A stretch of 64,000 nucleotides of DNA from Luteolibacter sp. SL250 (GTDB lineage Bacteria; Verrucomicrobiota; Verrucomicrobiia; Verrucomicrobiales; Akkermansiaceae). Position 1 is the stretch's first letter. Each line of letters starts with the position of its first letter. Position numbers and translations under genes: made by a program. The DNA is taken from the NCBI RefSeq assembly GCF_026625605.1, contig NZ_CP113054.1:3782001-3846000 (forward strand). Direction: 5' to 3'. The notes below the pieces were generated by a model. That model searched no databases, was not told the DNA's origin, and saw nothing but the letters and a program-made list of their open reading frames with translations. Shown in pieces: positions 1-7,921 of the stretch.

Positions 1-1
1 G

Positions 2-613
2 CTGGCGGATGGCCAGGGTGGTGCGCCGGCAGAGGCTTCATTCCACCCTGCCCCGCAAAGCACGGAAGCCCTTCCTGACCGTGGCGCAGCCCTCCCGCAG
101 TCCACCGAAGCCCTTCCCGGAAAAAATGAACCCCTATGGAAAGGGAATGGTACGGGAGAGGAAGAGGATGTGGAGAGGAAGGAGGGGACGGAGGCCCGCG
201 CCGTACCAAAGCAGCGAGATGACCGCGCAGCTTCCACCATGGATGCCGTAGTTTCCGCGGATGATGCGGCGCGGAAGCCGGATGCGGTGTCGATCGCGGC
301 CATGTATCCGCGCCGGCAGTCGGTGCGGGAGGCGGTGGAGCAAATTTCCCGGCACATCCGGAACGGGGTGGATCCACAGGTGATCGCGGACGGGACGAGG
401 GCGATCGCGGAGGTGATCCGGCAACTGCCGGGCGGGCACCTGAACGCGTATGTGCCGTCGGCGGGGAAATTTTTCGAGAACCGCCGCTGGGAGGATGATC
501 CCCGGACGTGGCTGCGGCTGACTCCGGCAAAGGGGCACCACACGGTCCGCAACGGCGCGCCGCCGGAGAAGCTGTCCCTGGGGGGCAGGACGGGGAGGAC
601 GATCCGGATTTGA
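2..613 (+). CDS. Replication-initiator-like phage protein, C-terminal part (partial)
   Basis: The frame is open from the window edge, so the true start lies outside; the first in-frame start inside is a GTG at 170. The first half is low-complexity (Pro, Ala, Glu rich). The last third carries the motif NAYVPSAGKFFENRRWEDD. This resembles the short C-terminal block (tyrosine, proline, then R-x-W-E-D) common in phage replication proteins encoded just before a DnaC-type loader. The next gene is exactly such a loader, which supports a role in replisome loading. A related block ending RRQWED occurs in the protein at 54929-55426, in the Mu-like region. No DNA-binding domain is visible in the part present. 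Function is inferred mainly from context and this motif. Confidence 0.5.
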   Translation: MADGQGGAPAEASFHPAPQSTEALPDRGAALPQSTEALPGKNEPLWKGNGTGEEEDVERKEGTEARAVPKQRDDRAASTMDAVVSADDAARKPDAVSIAAMYPRRQSVREAVEQISRHIRNGVDPQVIADGTRAIAEVIRQLPGGHLNAYVPSAGKFFENRRWEDDPRTWLRLTPAKGHHTVRNGAPPEKLSLGGRTGRTIRI

Positions 614-617
614 GGAG

Positions 618-645
618 GATCCAAGATCCAAGATTCAAGATTCAC
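618..645. repeat. Heptad array, GATCCAA family (4 units)
   Basis: Four perfect-length 7-nt units: GATCCAA twice, then GATTCAA, then GATTCAC. They fill almost the whole gap between the stop at 611-613 and the ATG at 650. The only Shine-Dalgarno-like string, GGAGG at 614-618, is left about 31 nt from the start codon. The same unit family recurs at 46549-46583 and 52224-52349. Confidence 0.85.
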
Positions 646-649
646 TACC

Positions 650-1375
650 ATGACTACGACGACGACAACGACGACATGCCATACGTGTGGCGCGCTTTTT
701 CCTTATGAGCCGATCCTTTGCTTCGGGCGGGATCTGGGGGCGCACCTGGGGAAGGAATGCCCGGCCTGCCAGGCGCGGGCGGAGAAACAACGCCGGGAAG
801 AGAAGGAGGAGGAACGCATGCAGCAGGCCTACCAGATGCTGTGCGCGACGCTGCCGCCGGACCTGCGGGCGACGGAGGAGGAACACCCGGAGTTCAACCG
901 CGCGCTGTGGCGGGTGGTGGGCCGGTGGCATCCATCGGCGGGGCAACGGACGCTGGGGATCATCGGCCCGGCGGCGCGGTGCAAGACGCGGGCGCTGGCG
1001 CTGCTGGCGCGCCGGGTGATCAGCGGCGGGACGCGGGTGTGCTGGACGTCCGCGGTGCGGCTGAAGGACGCGGCGCACGACCGCATGTCCCGGGAGCGGG
1101 AGATTTCCGCGCTGGCGCGGGAGCACCTGCGCGAGTGCCTGACGGCGCCGTGGCTGTTCCTGGATGACCTGGGGAAGAACGAGTGGACGGGCGCGTTCGA
1201 GAGCCAGCTTTTCCAGATCCTGGACCATCGGCTGAACCACCACCTGCCGACGGCGTGGACGGCGAATGACCACCCGGAGGCATTCCTGCCGGTGATCTCC
1301 CCGCTGAACGCGTCGCCCATCATCGGCAGGTTGCTGGACCGCTGCACGATGGTGGATTTGCGGGAAAGGGAGTGA
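650..1375 (+). CDS. DnaC/IstB-like AAA+ ATPase, probable phage helicase loader
   Basis: A 241-residue AAA+ protein. It opens with a Thr run encoded by ACG/ACA repeats, followed by a four-Cys zinc-finger-like segment (CHTC near residue 10, CPAC near 41) and a charged helix. The nucleotide-binding core has a P-loop GPAARCKT (about 106-113) and Walker B LFLDDLG (about 168). In the P-loop the usual glycine before Lys-Thr is cysteine, which is unusual; whether it still hydrolyses ATP is unknown. Size, layout and the preceding replication-protein fragment fit a phage DnaC-type loader that delivers the replicative helicase. IstB-type transposition ATPases are the alternative, but no IstA-like gene is adjacent. 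Confidence 0.75.
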   Translation: MTTTTTTTTCHTCGALFPYEPILCFGRDLGAHLGKECPACQARAEKQRREEKEEERMQQAYQMLCATLPPDLRATEEEHPEFNRALWRVVGRWHPSAGQRTLGIIGPAARCKTRALALLARRVISGGTRVCWTSAVRLKDAAHDRMSREREISALAREHLRECLTAPWLFLDDLGKNEWTGAFESQLFQILDHRLNHHLPTAWTANDHPEAFLPVISPLNASPIIGRLLDRCTMVDLRERE

Positions 1376-1376
1376 G

Positions 1377-1570
1377 GAACATCGAACATCGAACGCCCAA
1401 CATCGAACGTTGAAGTGAAGATGGCGGGTGGGATCGGTAAGGTCGCGGCCTTTATAAAGGGGAGGACTGGTGGAGAGGGAGGCCCGGGGGGAGCGGCGGC
1501 GGGTGATGAGGGACTGGCTCTGGATCTCCGTGGACTTCCCCACCGCCAAAGGTCGTGAGACCTTCGCTTT
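1377..1570. repeat. GAACATC heptad array followed by a repeated intergenic segment
   Basis: Starting one base after the DnaC stop codon: GAACATC twice, GAACGCC, CAACATC, GAACGTT (1377-1411). The array and the following GAAGTGAAGATGGCGGGTGG tail recur almost identically at 4173-4228. The stretch from about 1445 to 1500 is repeated at about 4365-4420. A palindrome of GAAGGTC type with a GTGA loop lies at about 1549-1564, with relatives at 39824-39841 and 47845-47862. No gene is seen here. Confidence 0.8.
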
Positions 1571-1581
1571 CAGGACCTACG

Positions 1582-2769
1582 CTACTCCTGAGTGGCACGC
1601 TTGATGCGCTGGACTTCATCCGCGGTGAGGGAGAAGCGTTGCTGGAGGCGCGCGGCGGTGCCCTCTCCATCCCAAACGGAGCCCTCCACCATCCATTTCA
1701 GGAGGGGGATCAACTCCTGCCGGGGGAGCTGATCCATGACGGGATAAAACACTTCCTTGCTGACATGGATTTGCCCCTGGATGTAGTCACGGACATCCGC
1801 TGGCGGCAGATGGGAGCAGAAGCGCGTGAGGGCCTCACCGGAGACGCAGAATCCGAGAATTCCAACGTCGAAGAGTGCGGCGCGTGCCTCAGGCGGCAGA
1901 TCCGCCACCTTTCCGCCGAGCCAGTCCATGCCTGCCAGCTCCCCCTCCCTCCCCACGACGCCCTCCACGAGGTCCGGCAATATGCGCTCAAGAGGCTGCC
2001 ACCCGGATCCCACCTCCGTGGACAAGGTGTCCTTCACAGCATCCCACGCGGCGTCCGGCTGGCGGTAGGACCACTCCTTGAAATAGATCTCACCTTCTTC
2101 CAGCCTTCCTTCCGCATGGACTTTCGCGAAGTCGAAATCGGCGGCGAACTCCACCGCCCGAGGGCTGGAGAATGGATCCATCCTGTCCCGCTCCGGCATG
2201 AGGGCGGCGACGTGCAGGAAGTCATCCGCATTCCGCCCGGCGGCTTCCTTCATGGCCGCGGACAACCATGACTCGTCCACCGGCTGCGGGAACTTCTCCA
2301 GGAGACTCATGGCGGATTCCCAGTCCGCGTAGATGTGGAGCAGCATGATGGCCGAGACGGCATTCTCGCGTTCCTCCGGTTCCGGCCAGCGGGAGACACG
2401 CTCCAGTGCGGCGGCCCCTTCCCTGCGGTAGAGCTCAGCCAACGCAGCGTCCGCGACGGTCCGGTGGTCCGACCATCGTCCGGTCGCGCGGTTCTTTTCC
2501 ATCTGTTCCCGTGCGAGGGCATCCAGGTTCCCGATGTCCAGCCGTTCCATGCCGGGGCGCAGGAGCTTTCCGGAGTCCCCACGGTCAACGGTGGCGCGGA
2601 GGCGGGCGAGGTATCCCCTTTCCTCCGTGGCTCCATTTCGAGAGCGCCGATCTACCATGGATCCAGTATTTCCAGGCGCATCATCCGCGGATGACGGGAT
2701 GGCCCTGCCCGCGAGGACACCGGCAGCGATGAGCGGAATGGCCGAAAGGAGATGGAGACGCGGACTCAT
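1582..2769 (-). CDS. Hypothetical exported or membrane-anchored helical protein
   Basis: 395 residues from the ATG at 2769. An N-terminal hydrophobic segment (LHLLSAIPLIAAGVLAGRAI) is a signal peptide or membrane anchor. The rest is acidic and helix-rich with repeated W-E/W-x-x-A type helical hairpins, resembling the long repeat-helix proteins of unknown function that are abundant in Verrucomicrobia. The start overlaps the stop of the upstream gene in an ATGA, so the two are translationally coupled. The two proteins look alike in size and composition and may be diverged paralogues. No catalytic motif is recognised. Confidence 0.75.
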   Translation of the reverse strand: MSPRLHLLSAIPLIAAGVLAGRAIPSSADDAPGNTGSMVDRRSRNGATEERGYLARLRATVDRGDSGKLLRPGMERLDIGNLDALAREQMEKNRATGRWSDHRTVADAALAELYRREGAAALERVSRWPEPEERENAVSAIMLLHIYADWESAMSLLEKFPQPVDESWLSAAMKEAAGRNADDFLHVAALMPERDRMDPFSSPRAVEFAADFDFAKVHAEGRLEEGEIYFKEWSYRQPDAAWDAVKDTLSTEVGSGWQPLERILPDLVEGVVGREGELAGMDWLGGKVADLPPEARAALFDVGILGFCVSGEALTRFCSHLPPADVRDYIQGQIHVSKEVFYPVMDQLPRQELIPLLKWMVEGSVWDGEGTAARLQQRFSLTADEVQRIKRATQE

Positions 2770-4094
2770 AGGACGGTGAGACGTTTGATGCGGGAAACGA
2801 TGGCCTCCGCGCGGTCTCCCTGCGCTCCCCACTCCGACAGGCGTTCACGAAGCAGGCGCTCGGCATCCAGCCTTCCCTGGGCCGTGACCGGCGAGAAAGG
2901 ATCATCCAGGAACTCGGGTCCGTTGGCGCGCATCTCCCCGGATGGTGCCATGTTCTCCAGCAGCCGCAGGCGTTCCCCGGCGTCCGGCACGGATTCCAGG
3001 GCTTCCAATCCCTTCTCCAGATGTTCACGCCGGCCGGTGAAGACTCCCTGGGCAAAGGCGTCCCGCAGCGCGGTCCGCACGGCAGGTGTCCGCGCGGCGG
3101 AGAGGGAGGCATCCACATCCATCCAGCCGCCGGTCACGAGAAATACGGCATTCACCTGGATGAATGTCCGGAGCTGGCCGGAGGATAGCGTATCCAGCTT
3201 TCCGACCAACCAGGTCACCTCTTCCACGGTATCCGGCTTCAACTGGATGAGGCTTGGCCCATACTCCTGTTTCTCCATCATCCAACGGAAGGCGGCATCC
3301 CGGTCATGGTTCATCCATTGTGAGATGATGGATCCTTTTATCTCACCCCCGGAATGGACATTCCTCTCCAGCGAAAGTCCGTCCAAGAGCACGGCATAGC
3401 CGAATCCAGGAGGGAACCGCAGGCTTTTCACCGCCATCGAATCCGGGTCGACAGCGAGAAGCTTCCTGACGAGGGGAAGAAGGGCATCCACCCCCTGCTG
3501 CATCTCTCCGCGGAGCACCGTAAGTTCCAACGAGAGGAAAGGCGACCGTTCGTAGCGGTACAACTCGGGCCGCTCCGTAAGGAATTCCAACAGCTCCCTG
3601 CCGCGCACCGGAGGAAGGAAGGAAGACGAGATGATGCCGGTGATGGTGACCTGCCGCTGGCGGTCGAGCCACGCGAGGGCGGCGGCGATGTCACGGCGGG
3701 CGTAGGATTGAAACAGGATGTTGAGCATACCCTTCGCGTCCGACGACGGACGGCGGAGATCCTCCACGGCCTCATCCAGTCCGGCGAGGAGTTCCTGGTC
3801 CGTCCAGTCGTGGAAGAGATTATCGGGAGCCCCATCGCCATCCGCGCCCATCTGGTCCTCCTTCAGCAGGCGGATGAAGCCGTCACCATCGACGGGATGG
3901 CCGGCGGATGTGGGATCAGCGGGGCGTCTGCCGCCACCGGCGGGTGGGAACCGCCGGGTCTCCAGCGCGTGGATCTCCGCACGCTGCGCGGCGGATGTTT
4001 TCCCGCGCCGTGCTCCATCGACGGACGCCCACCCGGCGACCACGCCGAGAAGAGGGTAGAGGAGGAATGGCAGGACTTTCCGCGCGGTTGGCAT
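2766..4094 (-). CDS. Hypothetical membrane-anchored helical protein, first gene of a pair
   Basis: 442 residues from the ATG at 4094. This start is chosen because the segment before it is built of intergenic repeats, whereas a hydrophobic anchor (VLPFLLYPLLGVVAGWASV) follows it directly. The body consists of amphipathic helices with repeated W-M and A-x-x-W patterns, as in the downstream partner. It probably forms a two-gene operon with that gene through the ATGA overlap at 2766-2769. The upstream region (4095-4600) contains a heptad array and other repeats but no recognisable promoter. Function unknown. Confidence 0.75.
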   Translation of the reverse strand: MPTARKVLPFLLYPLLGVVAGWASVDGARRGKTSAAQRAEIHALETRRFPPAGGGRRPADPTSAGHPVDGDGFIRLLKEDQMGADGDGAPDNLFHDWTDQELLAGLDEAVEDLRRPSSDAKGMLNILFQSYARRDIAAALAWLDRQRQVTITGIISSSFLPPVRGRELLEFLTERPELYRYERSPFLSLELTVLRGEMQQGVDALLPLVRKLLAVDPDSMAVKSLRFPPGFGYAVLLDGLSLERNVHSGGEIKGSIISQWMNHDRDAAFRWMMEKQEYGPSLIQLKPDTVEEVTWLVGKLDTLSSGQLRTFIQVNAVFLVTGGWMDVDASLSAARTPAVRTALRDAFAQGVFTGRREHLEKGLEALESVPDAGERLRLLENMAPSGEMRANGPEFLDDPFSPVTAQGRLDAERLLRERLSEWGAQGDRAEAIVSRIKRLTVL

Positions 4095-4172
4095 TCCACC
4101 ATGGAGATAGGGGATGAACGGCGCGGTGCCAAGATCCGTGTGCGGCGGGTGGCGAGCTACCGTGGCTGGGGG

Positions 4173-4520
4173 GAACATCGAACATCGAACGCCCAACATC
4201 GAACGTTGAAGTGAAGATGGCGGGTGGGACTTTCCCGGAACGAAGGGCTTTCTCCGTAACGAGGGACCGCCCGATCTTTCCAGTGGCTGGCCTTCGGCGG
4301 AATCCTCCGCCAAAGCGACAGAGGACTGCCGCACTCCATGACGCTGGCGCGACGGTCCGCTGCCTTTACAAAGGGGAGGACTGGTGGAAAGGGAGGCCCG
4401 GGGGGAGCGGCGGCGGGGTGTGTGGGTGATGGGAGGGCGGCTCTGGTTGTTGGCGGACTTCCCCGCTGCCGAAGGTCTCACGGCCTCCTCACCCTCACGA
4501 CCTCCGCTGCGCAGGCCATC
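4173..4520. repeat. Intergenic repeat cluster (GAACATC heptads plus palindromes)
   Basis: Heptads GAACATC twice, GAACGCC, CAACATC and GAACGTT lie at 4173-4207, about 80 nt upstream of the 4094 start. They are followed by the same tail as at 1412-1433. At about 4313-4355 is a segment reading CAGAGGACTGCCGCACTCCA that recurs, in both orientations, inside 7650-7840. At about 4365-4480 is the copy of the 1445-1550 segment. No gene. Confidence 0.75.
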
Positions 4521-4602
4521 CTAACCATCCGGGGAGTGGCGTGAAACGGACATTCCGGCTTTCCTCCCCACGTCCGGAAACTTCCTCCAAACCATCTGAA
4601 CC

Positions 4603-5478
4603 ATGAAAAGCCTGTCCCGATTCATTTCCTTCGCGCCGCTCGCGGCGGTGTGCCTTTCGTCCGCTGATGCGGCGATCCTGTTGACGGATAATTTCACGGA
4701 TGGAAACCTGACGGGAGGCACGGACAACAGCGGCATCGCGTGGTACGCCCGGAGCGGTAACGCGACGCTGGGCATTGCCAATGATCCGAGCCCGGGCTTC
4801 GGCACAGGGAACGCGCTGGTGATGGAACGCGCGGGGGCAGGAACGATCGTGAACCGCGGGATCATCGGGGTCCTCACGAACGGAATCACACTTTCCAATC
4901 CGGGGGACACGGTGACGCTGAGCTTCAGCTTCCGTTTCACCACGACGGCCAGCTCCACCTCTCCGTTCAGCGATACGGAGGGTTTCACGTTCGGCTTCTA
5001 CAACTCGAACGGCACGCCGGTTTCCGCCAACGGCAGCTCGGCATCCGACAATGATCTCGGCTACCGGGCGGAGTTCGGCTCTGGCACGGACTCCTGGGTG
5101 GGGATCGCGAGGGAAGCGAACTTTACGACCGCCGCCGGTGGCGTGGGAACCGGCACGGACGGGGTGCAGATGACGGTGGTGGATCCGGTGGCGGTGTCCA
5201 TCGGGGACTTCCTGCCGCGCACGGGGTCGATCACGCTGACCTACAACTCCCCGACGGACATGGGGATCTCCGTGAGCTACAACGGGAACGTGGTGGGGAC
5301 GGCCACGAACAACGCGCCGATCACGACGTTCGACGAGGTGGTCTTTTCCCAGGGCGGCGGCAATGGCTTCCTGCTGGATAACGTGGTGGTGACGTCCAAT
5401 GTGCCGGAGCCGGGATCCGTGGCGCTGATGGCGCTGGGTGGCGTGCTGTGCGCGGCGGGCTACCGCAGACGGAAGTGA
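4603..5478 (+). CDS. PEP-CTERM sorting-domain protein
   Basis: 291 residues. A signal peptide (cleavage probably after SSADA) is followed by a Gly/Thr/Asn-rich beta-sandwich-like region. The C-terminal sorting signal is VPEP, then a hydrophobic stretch, then YRRRK at the very end. Such proteins are exported, processed by an exosortase and attached to or released from the cell surface, often as matrix or glycoprotein components. It is a clear paralogue of 51233-52105: both share the blocks TDNFTDG/TENFTDG, GFYNSNGTPV, DFLPxTxSITLTYNS and LDNVVVTSNVPEPGS. No Shine-Dalgarno sequence precedes the ATG. Monocistronic. Confidence 0.9.
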   Translation: MKSLSRFISFAPLAAVCLSSADAAILLTDNFTDGNLTGGTDNSGIAWYARSGNATLGIANDPSPGFGTGNALVMERAGAGTIVNRGIIGVLTNGITLSNPGDTVTLSFSFRFTTTASSTSPFSDTEGFTFGFYNSNGTPVSANGSSASDNDLGYRAEFGSGTDSWVGIAREANFTTAAGGVGTGTDGVQMTVVDPVAVSIGDFLPRTGSITLTYNSPTDMGISVSYNGNVVGTATNNAPITTFDEVVFSQGGGNGFLLDNVVVTSNVPEPGSVALMALGGVLCAAGYRRRK

Positions 5479-5789
5479 GCGGGCGGCCGGGCGGGCCGGA
5501 AAAGCCGCTTTCAAGCCCCGCGCGGGCGCTTTCCGTGATAATGCGGTGCCATCTCCGTCAAGATACCGATTTTCTTGGTATCTGCTAGGAATGCCCGGGA
5601 TGGTGAACTGCTTTGGCCATTTTAAAGGATGTCATCTTCCTGACTTTTCTCGGTGTCATCATCACCCTGGCGTTGATGTTCGCGTGATTTCCCGGAAACA
5701 GGACCGTGGGATTTCCCCTGGGGGAGATTCCTCCCGCGAACCACGGGCCGGGCGGAAGGAAAATGAACCGGCGGTGACGGGCGGACGGC

Positions 5790-6110
5790 TCAGGCGTCCG
5801 CGGGAAATTTTTCCTGCGCGCGCTGGAGGAGCCCGGCGAGGGCGGTGACGTGGGAGGCGATGAGGCGGTTGTAGCCTTCGTGCTCCGAGGGGAAGAAGAC
5901 GCGGATCTCCGCGAGGCGGCGCTCGAGGTTGCCGATGGCGGAGAGGGCCTTTGCCCGGCCGTCGAAGTCGAGGCGCTTCGCCTGGCGGATGGAGGCGGTG
6001 AGGTTGAGGATCTTCGTCCGCTGGCCGGTGGACACGGCGGGGTCCGCGAGGTCATATTCCGCCAGGTAGGCCTGCATGACTTCATCGTCCTCCTCGAAGG
6101 TGTAGGGCAT
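5790..6110 (-). CDS. Hypothetical small phage-like helical protein
   Basis: 106 residues from the ATG at 6110, beginning MPYTFEEDDEVMQAYLAEYD. Helical and acidic at the N-terminus, with a possible coiled coil in the middle (AIGNLERRLAEIR). No family recognised. It lies on the strand opposite to the terminase genes, separated from them by 600 bp of repeats, so its link to the phage is a guess. The upstream 300 bp (5479-5789) holds no gene that I can support. Confidence 0.5.
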   Translation of the reverse strand: MPYTFEEDDEVMQAYLAEYDLADPAVSTGQRTKILNLTASIRQAKRLDFDGRAKALSAIGNLERRLAEIRVFFPSEHEGYNRLIASHVTALAGLLQRAQEKFPADA

Positions 6111-6194
6111 GGCCTTACATGGGGCCGGGAGAGGGCGGGTGCAAGGGATATTGGGGGGATGGGTGGGAGTGGGAGCGCTTTTCCATGGTTTCGG

Positions 6195-6590
6195 ATTTTC
6201 CCGTTCTTTGCGTCTCTTGGCGATCTTTGTGACTTTGCGGTGGATCTTTCGTGTTCTGGTTTGCCCTTGCTCCGGGTTCCGGTTGCCGCCGAAGGACAGG
6301 AATGGCGGCGCAGCGGAGATGATGGTGAGTTGACAGGACCCGGCGGAACACAATCTCCCACTCCGAAACTCCAGATCTACGTTGTTCCACTTCTTTGAAC
6401 CCTCTCCCTCCTTTTGCGCCCTTTGCCACCTCCGCGGCTTTGCGGTGGATCATTCGTAATTCGCCAATGCAGCCGGGGACAAGAATGGGAGCCCAGCGGA
6501 CATGGCGGTGGGTTGATTTGCCTGTGCTCTGGGTTCCGGTTGCAGCCGAGGGACAGGAGTGTCCCTCCTCCTTACTGAACAAATGCTGAA
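6195..6590. repeat. Intergenic repeats without genes
   Basis: Two copies of a CTTTGCG/TTTGCGG-rich segment (about 6204-6256 and 6403-6455). Two copies of a segment containing GGGTTCCGGTTGC and GGACAGGA (about 6270-6310 and 6528-6575) also occur; a third copy of the latter lies at 55990-56050. In the best copies GGACA and TGTCC form a small hairpin. Nothing coding is visible between 6111 and 6726. Confidence 0.6.
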
Positions 6591-6726
6591 CATCCGCGGC
6601 TCGCGCGCGCGTGTGGGGCGGGGTAGGATGGGGGCACTTCCTTTTCCGGCACTACGGCGTTTCCCGTAGTTGGGGCGCGCACCTTCCAGCGCACCCCCTC
6701 CCCCACCCGCCCGCTCCAGCCCTGTC

Positions 6727-7065
6727 ATGCCCGCCCGACGCCGCGCCGCCGCCCCATGCCCGACCGCCCACCCGGACCCGGTGGCGCTGGCGGCGGCGCT
6801 GACGGTGGAGAACGTGTCGCTGGGCGCGTTCGCGGTGATGACGGCGCTGCTGCGCACGGGCGGGAGGATGCGGCTGGTGCCGCTGTCCACCCAGGTGGGG
6901 CAGTCCTACTGGGCGGTGCGCAACAACGTACGACGGACACCGTACTTCGAATACACGGAACTGCCGGGGAAGAAGCTGGAGGTGGCGATCACGGAGGAGG
7001 GCCGGGAGAAGTCCCGCAGGATCCTGAAACGCGTGACCGACTTCGACCGCTGGAGCGCCCCCTGA
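6727..7065 (+). CDS. Small winged-helix-like DNA-binding protein before terminase
   Basis: 112 residues from the ATG at 6727; upstream sequence in frame is low-complexity. The region LVPLSTQVGQSYWAVRNNVRRTPYF, described here only by its ends, followed by a beta-hairpin (EYTELPGKKLEVAITEEGREK), looks like a MarR/PadR-style winged helix. It sits 25 bp before the small terminase gene in the same orientation. It could be a phage regulator or an accessory packaging factor. No Shine-Dalgarno. Confidence 0.55.
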   Translation: MPARRRAAAPCPTAHPDPVALAAALTVENVSLGAFAVMTALLRTGGRMRLVPLSTQVGQSYWAVRNNVRRTPYFEYTELPGKKLEVAITEEGREKSRRILKRVTDFDRWSAP

Positions 7066-7090
7066 CCCCCACCCTTTCCCCCACTCCACC

Positions 7091-7585
7091 ATGTCCGCCA
7101 CCGATGATGCCCCGCAGCCGCCGAAAATGCCACGCCACCGCCTGTTCGCGGACCGGGTGCTGGCGGGTGACTGCCTGGTGACGGCGTATCTGGCGGCGGG
7201 CTACAAGGGGACCAGCGCCACGGCGCGGCCCCACGCGTCCAAGCTGCGCAAGCGTCCGGAGGTGGCGGCCTACATCGACGCGGTGCAGGCGCGCGCGGCG
7301 GATGAAAGCACGCTGACGCTGCTGGAGATCCGGCGTTTCCTCGCCCGCATCGTCCGCACGCCGTTGACGGCGCTGGACCCGGAGGGCGGGCGCGACGCGG
7401 ACCTGATCAAGAACATCGCCAGGACGTCCTCCTCCACACGGCTGGAAAAGCTGGATCCACTGAAGGCGATCGAGATGGACCTGAAGCTGTCCGGCCAGGA
7501 CCCGGAGACGAGCCTGCTGAAACAGATGGCGCGCGCACTGGAAACGCTGCCAAAGCACGGGCCACTGCCGGAAGACGTGCTGTAG
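7091..7585 (+). CDS. Phage terminase small subunit
   Basis: 164 residues. The N-terminal pattern F-A-D-x-x-L-A-G…A-Y-x-A-A-G-Y-K-G…A-x-x-x-A-S-K-L-x-x-x-P-x-V-x-A-Y-I is the DNA-binding helix set of the terminase small subunit family (terminase_2 type). It would recognise phage DNA and hand it to the large subunit for packaging. The large subunit follows, although separated by 336 bp of repeats. The TAG stop at 7583-7585 is followed immediately by a heptad array. Confidence 0.75.
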   Translation: MSATDDAPQPPKMPRHRLFADRVLAGDCLVTAYLAAGYKGTSATARPHASKLRKRPEVAAYIDAVQARAADESTLTLLEIRRFLARIVRTPLTALDPEGGRDADLIKNIARTSSSTRLEKLDPLKAIEMDLKLSGQDPETSLLKQMARALETLPKHGPLPEDVL

Positions 7586-7907
7586 GAACATCGAACATTG
7601 AACGTCCAACATTGAAATTTGAAGGAAGAGGAGGTTGGGGGAAATCGCCACCGTCGCGACAGCGTCATGGAGTGCGGCAGTCCTCTGCCGCTATCAGCAG
7701 CGGGATGATCCACCCTATCAGAAATGGTCTCCGCTGCATCACACGCCTCCGCGTTATCCTGAGGTTTGTTGCTTCCTCCCATGTTCATCTCTTCCCCCAA
7801 AGCGGCAGAGGGCTGCCGCACTCCATGACGCTGTCGCGACTGAGGCGATCCCACCCGCCTTTTCTTCACTTCAACGTTCGATGTTGGACGTTCGATGTTC
7901 GATGTCC
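7586..7907. repeat. Nested inverted-repeat element between terminase genes
   Basis: The outer arms are heptad arrays in opposite orientation: GAACATC, GAACATT, GAACGTC, CAACATT, GAAATTT at 7586-7620, and the reverse complement of the same family at 7873-7907. The inner arms at about 7655-7697 and 7797-7840 are inverted copies containing CAGCGTCATGGAGTGCGGCA. The whole 320-bp unit is MITE-like and lies directly between the two terminase genes, ending 14 nt before the large-subunit ATG. It has no coding capacity. Confidence 0.8.
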
Positions 7908-7921
7908 ACCTCTCATAATCC

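Noticed and set aside
614..618. Shine-Dalgarno site for the DnaC-like gene
   Set aside because: GGAGG is about 31 nt from the ATG and separated by a heptad array; most genes here lack such sites.
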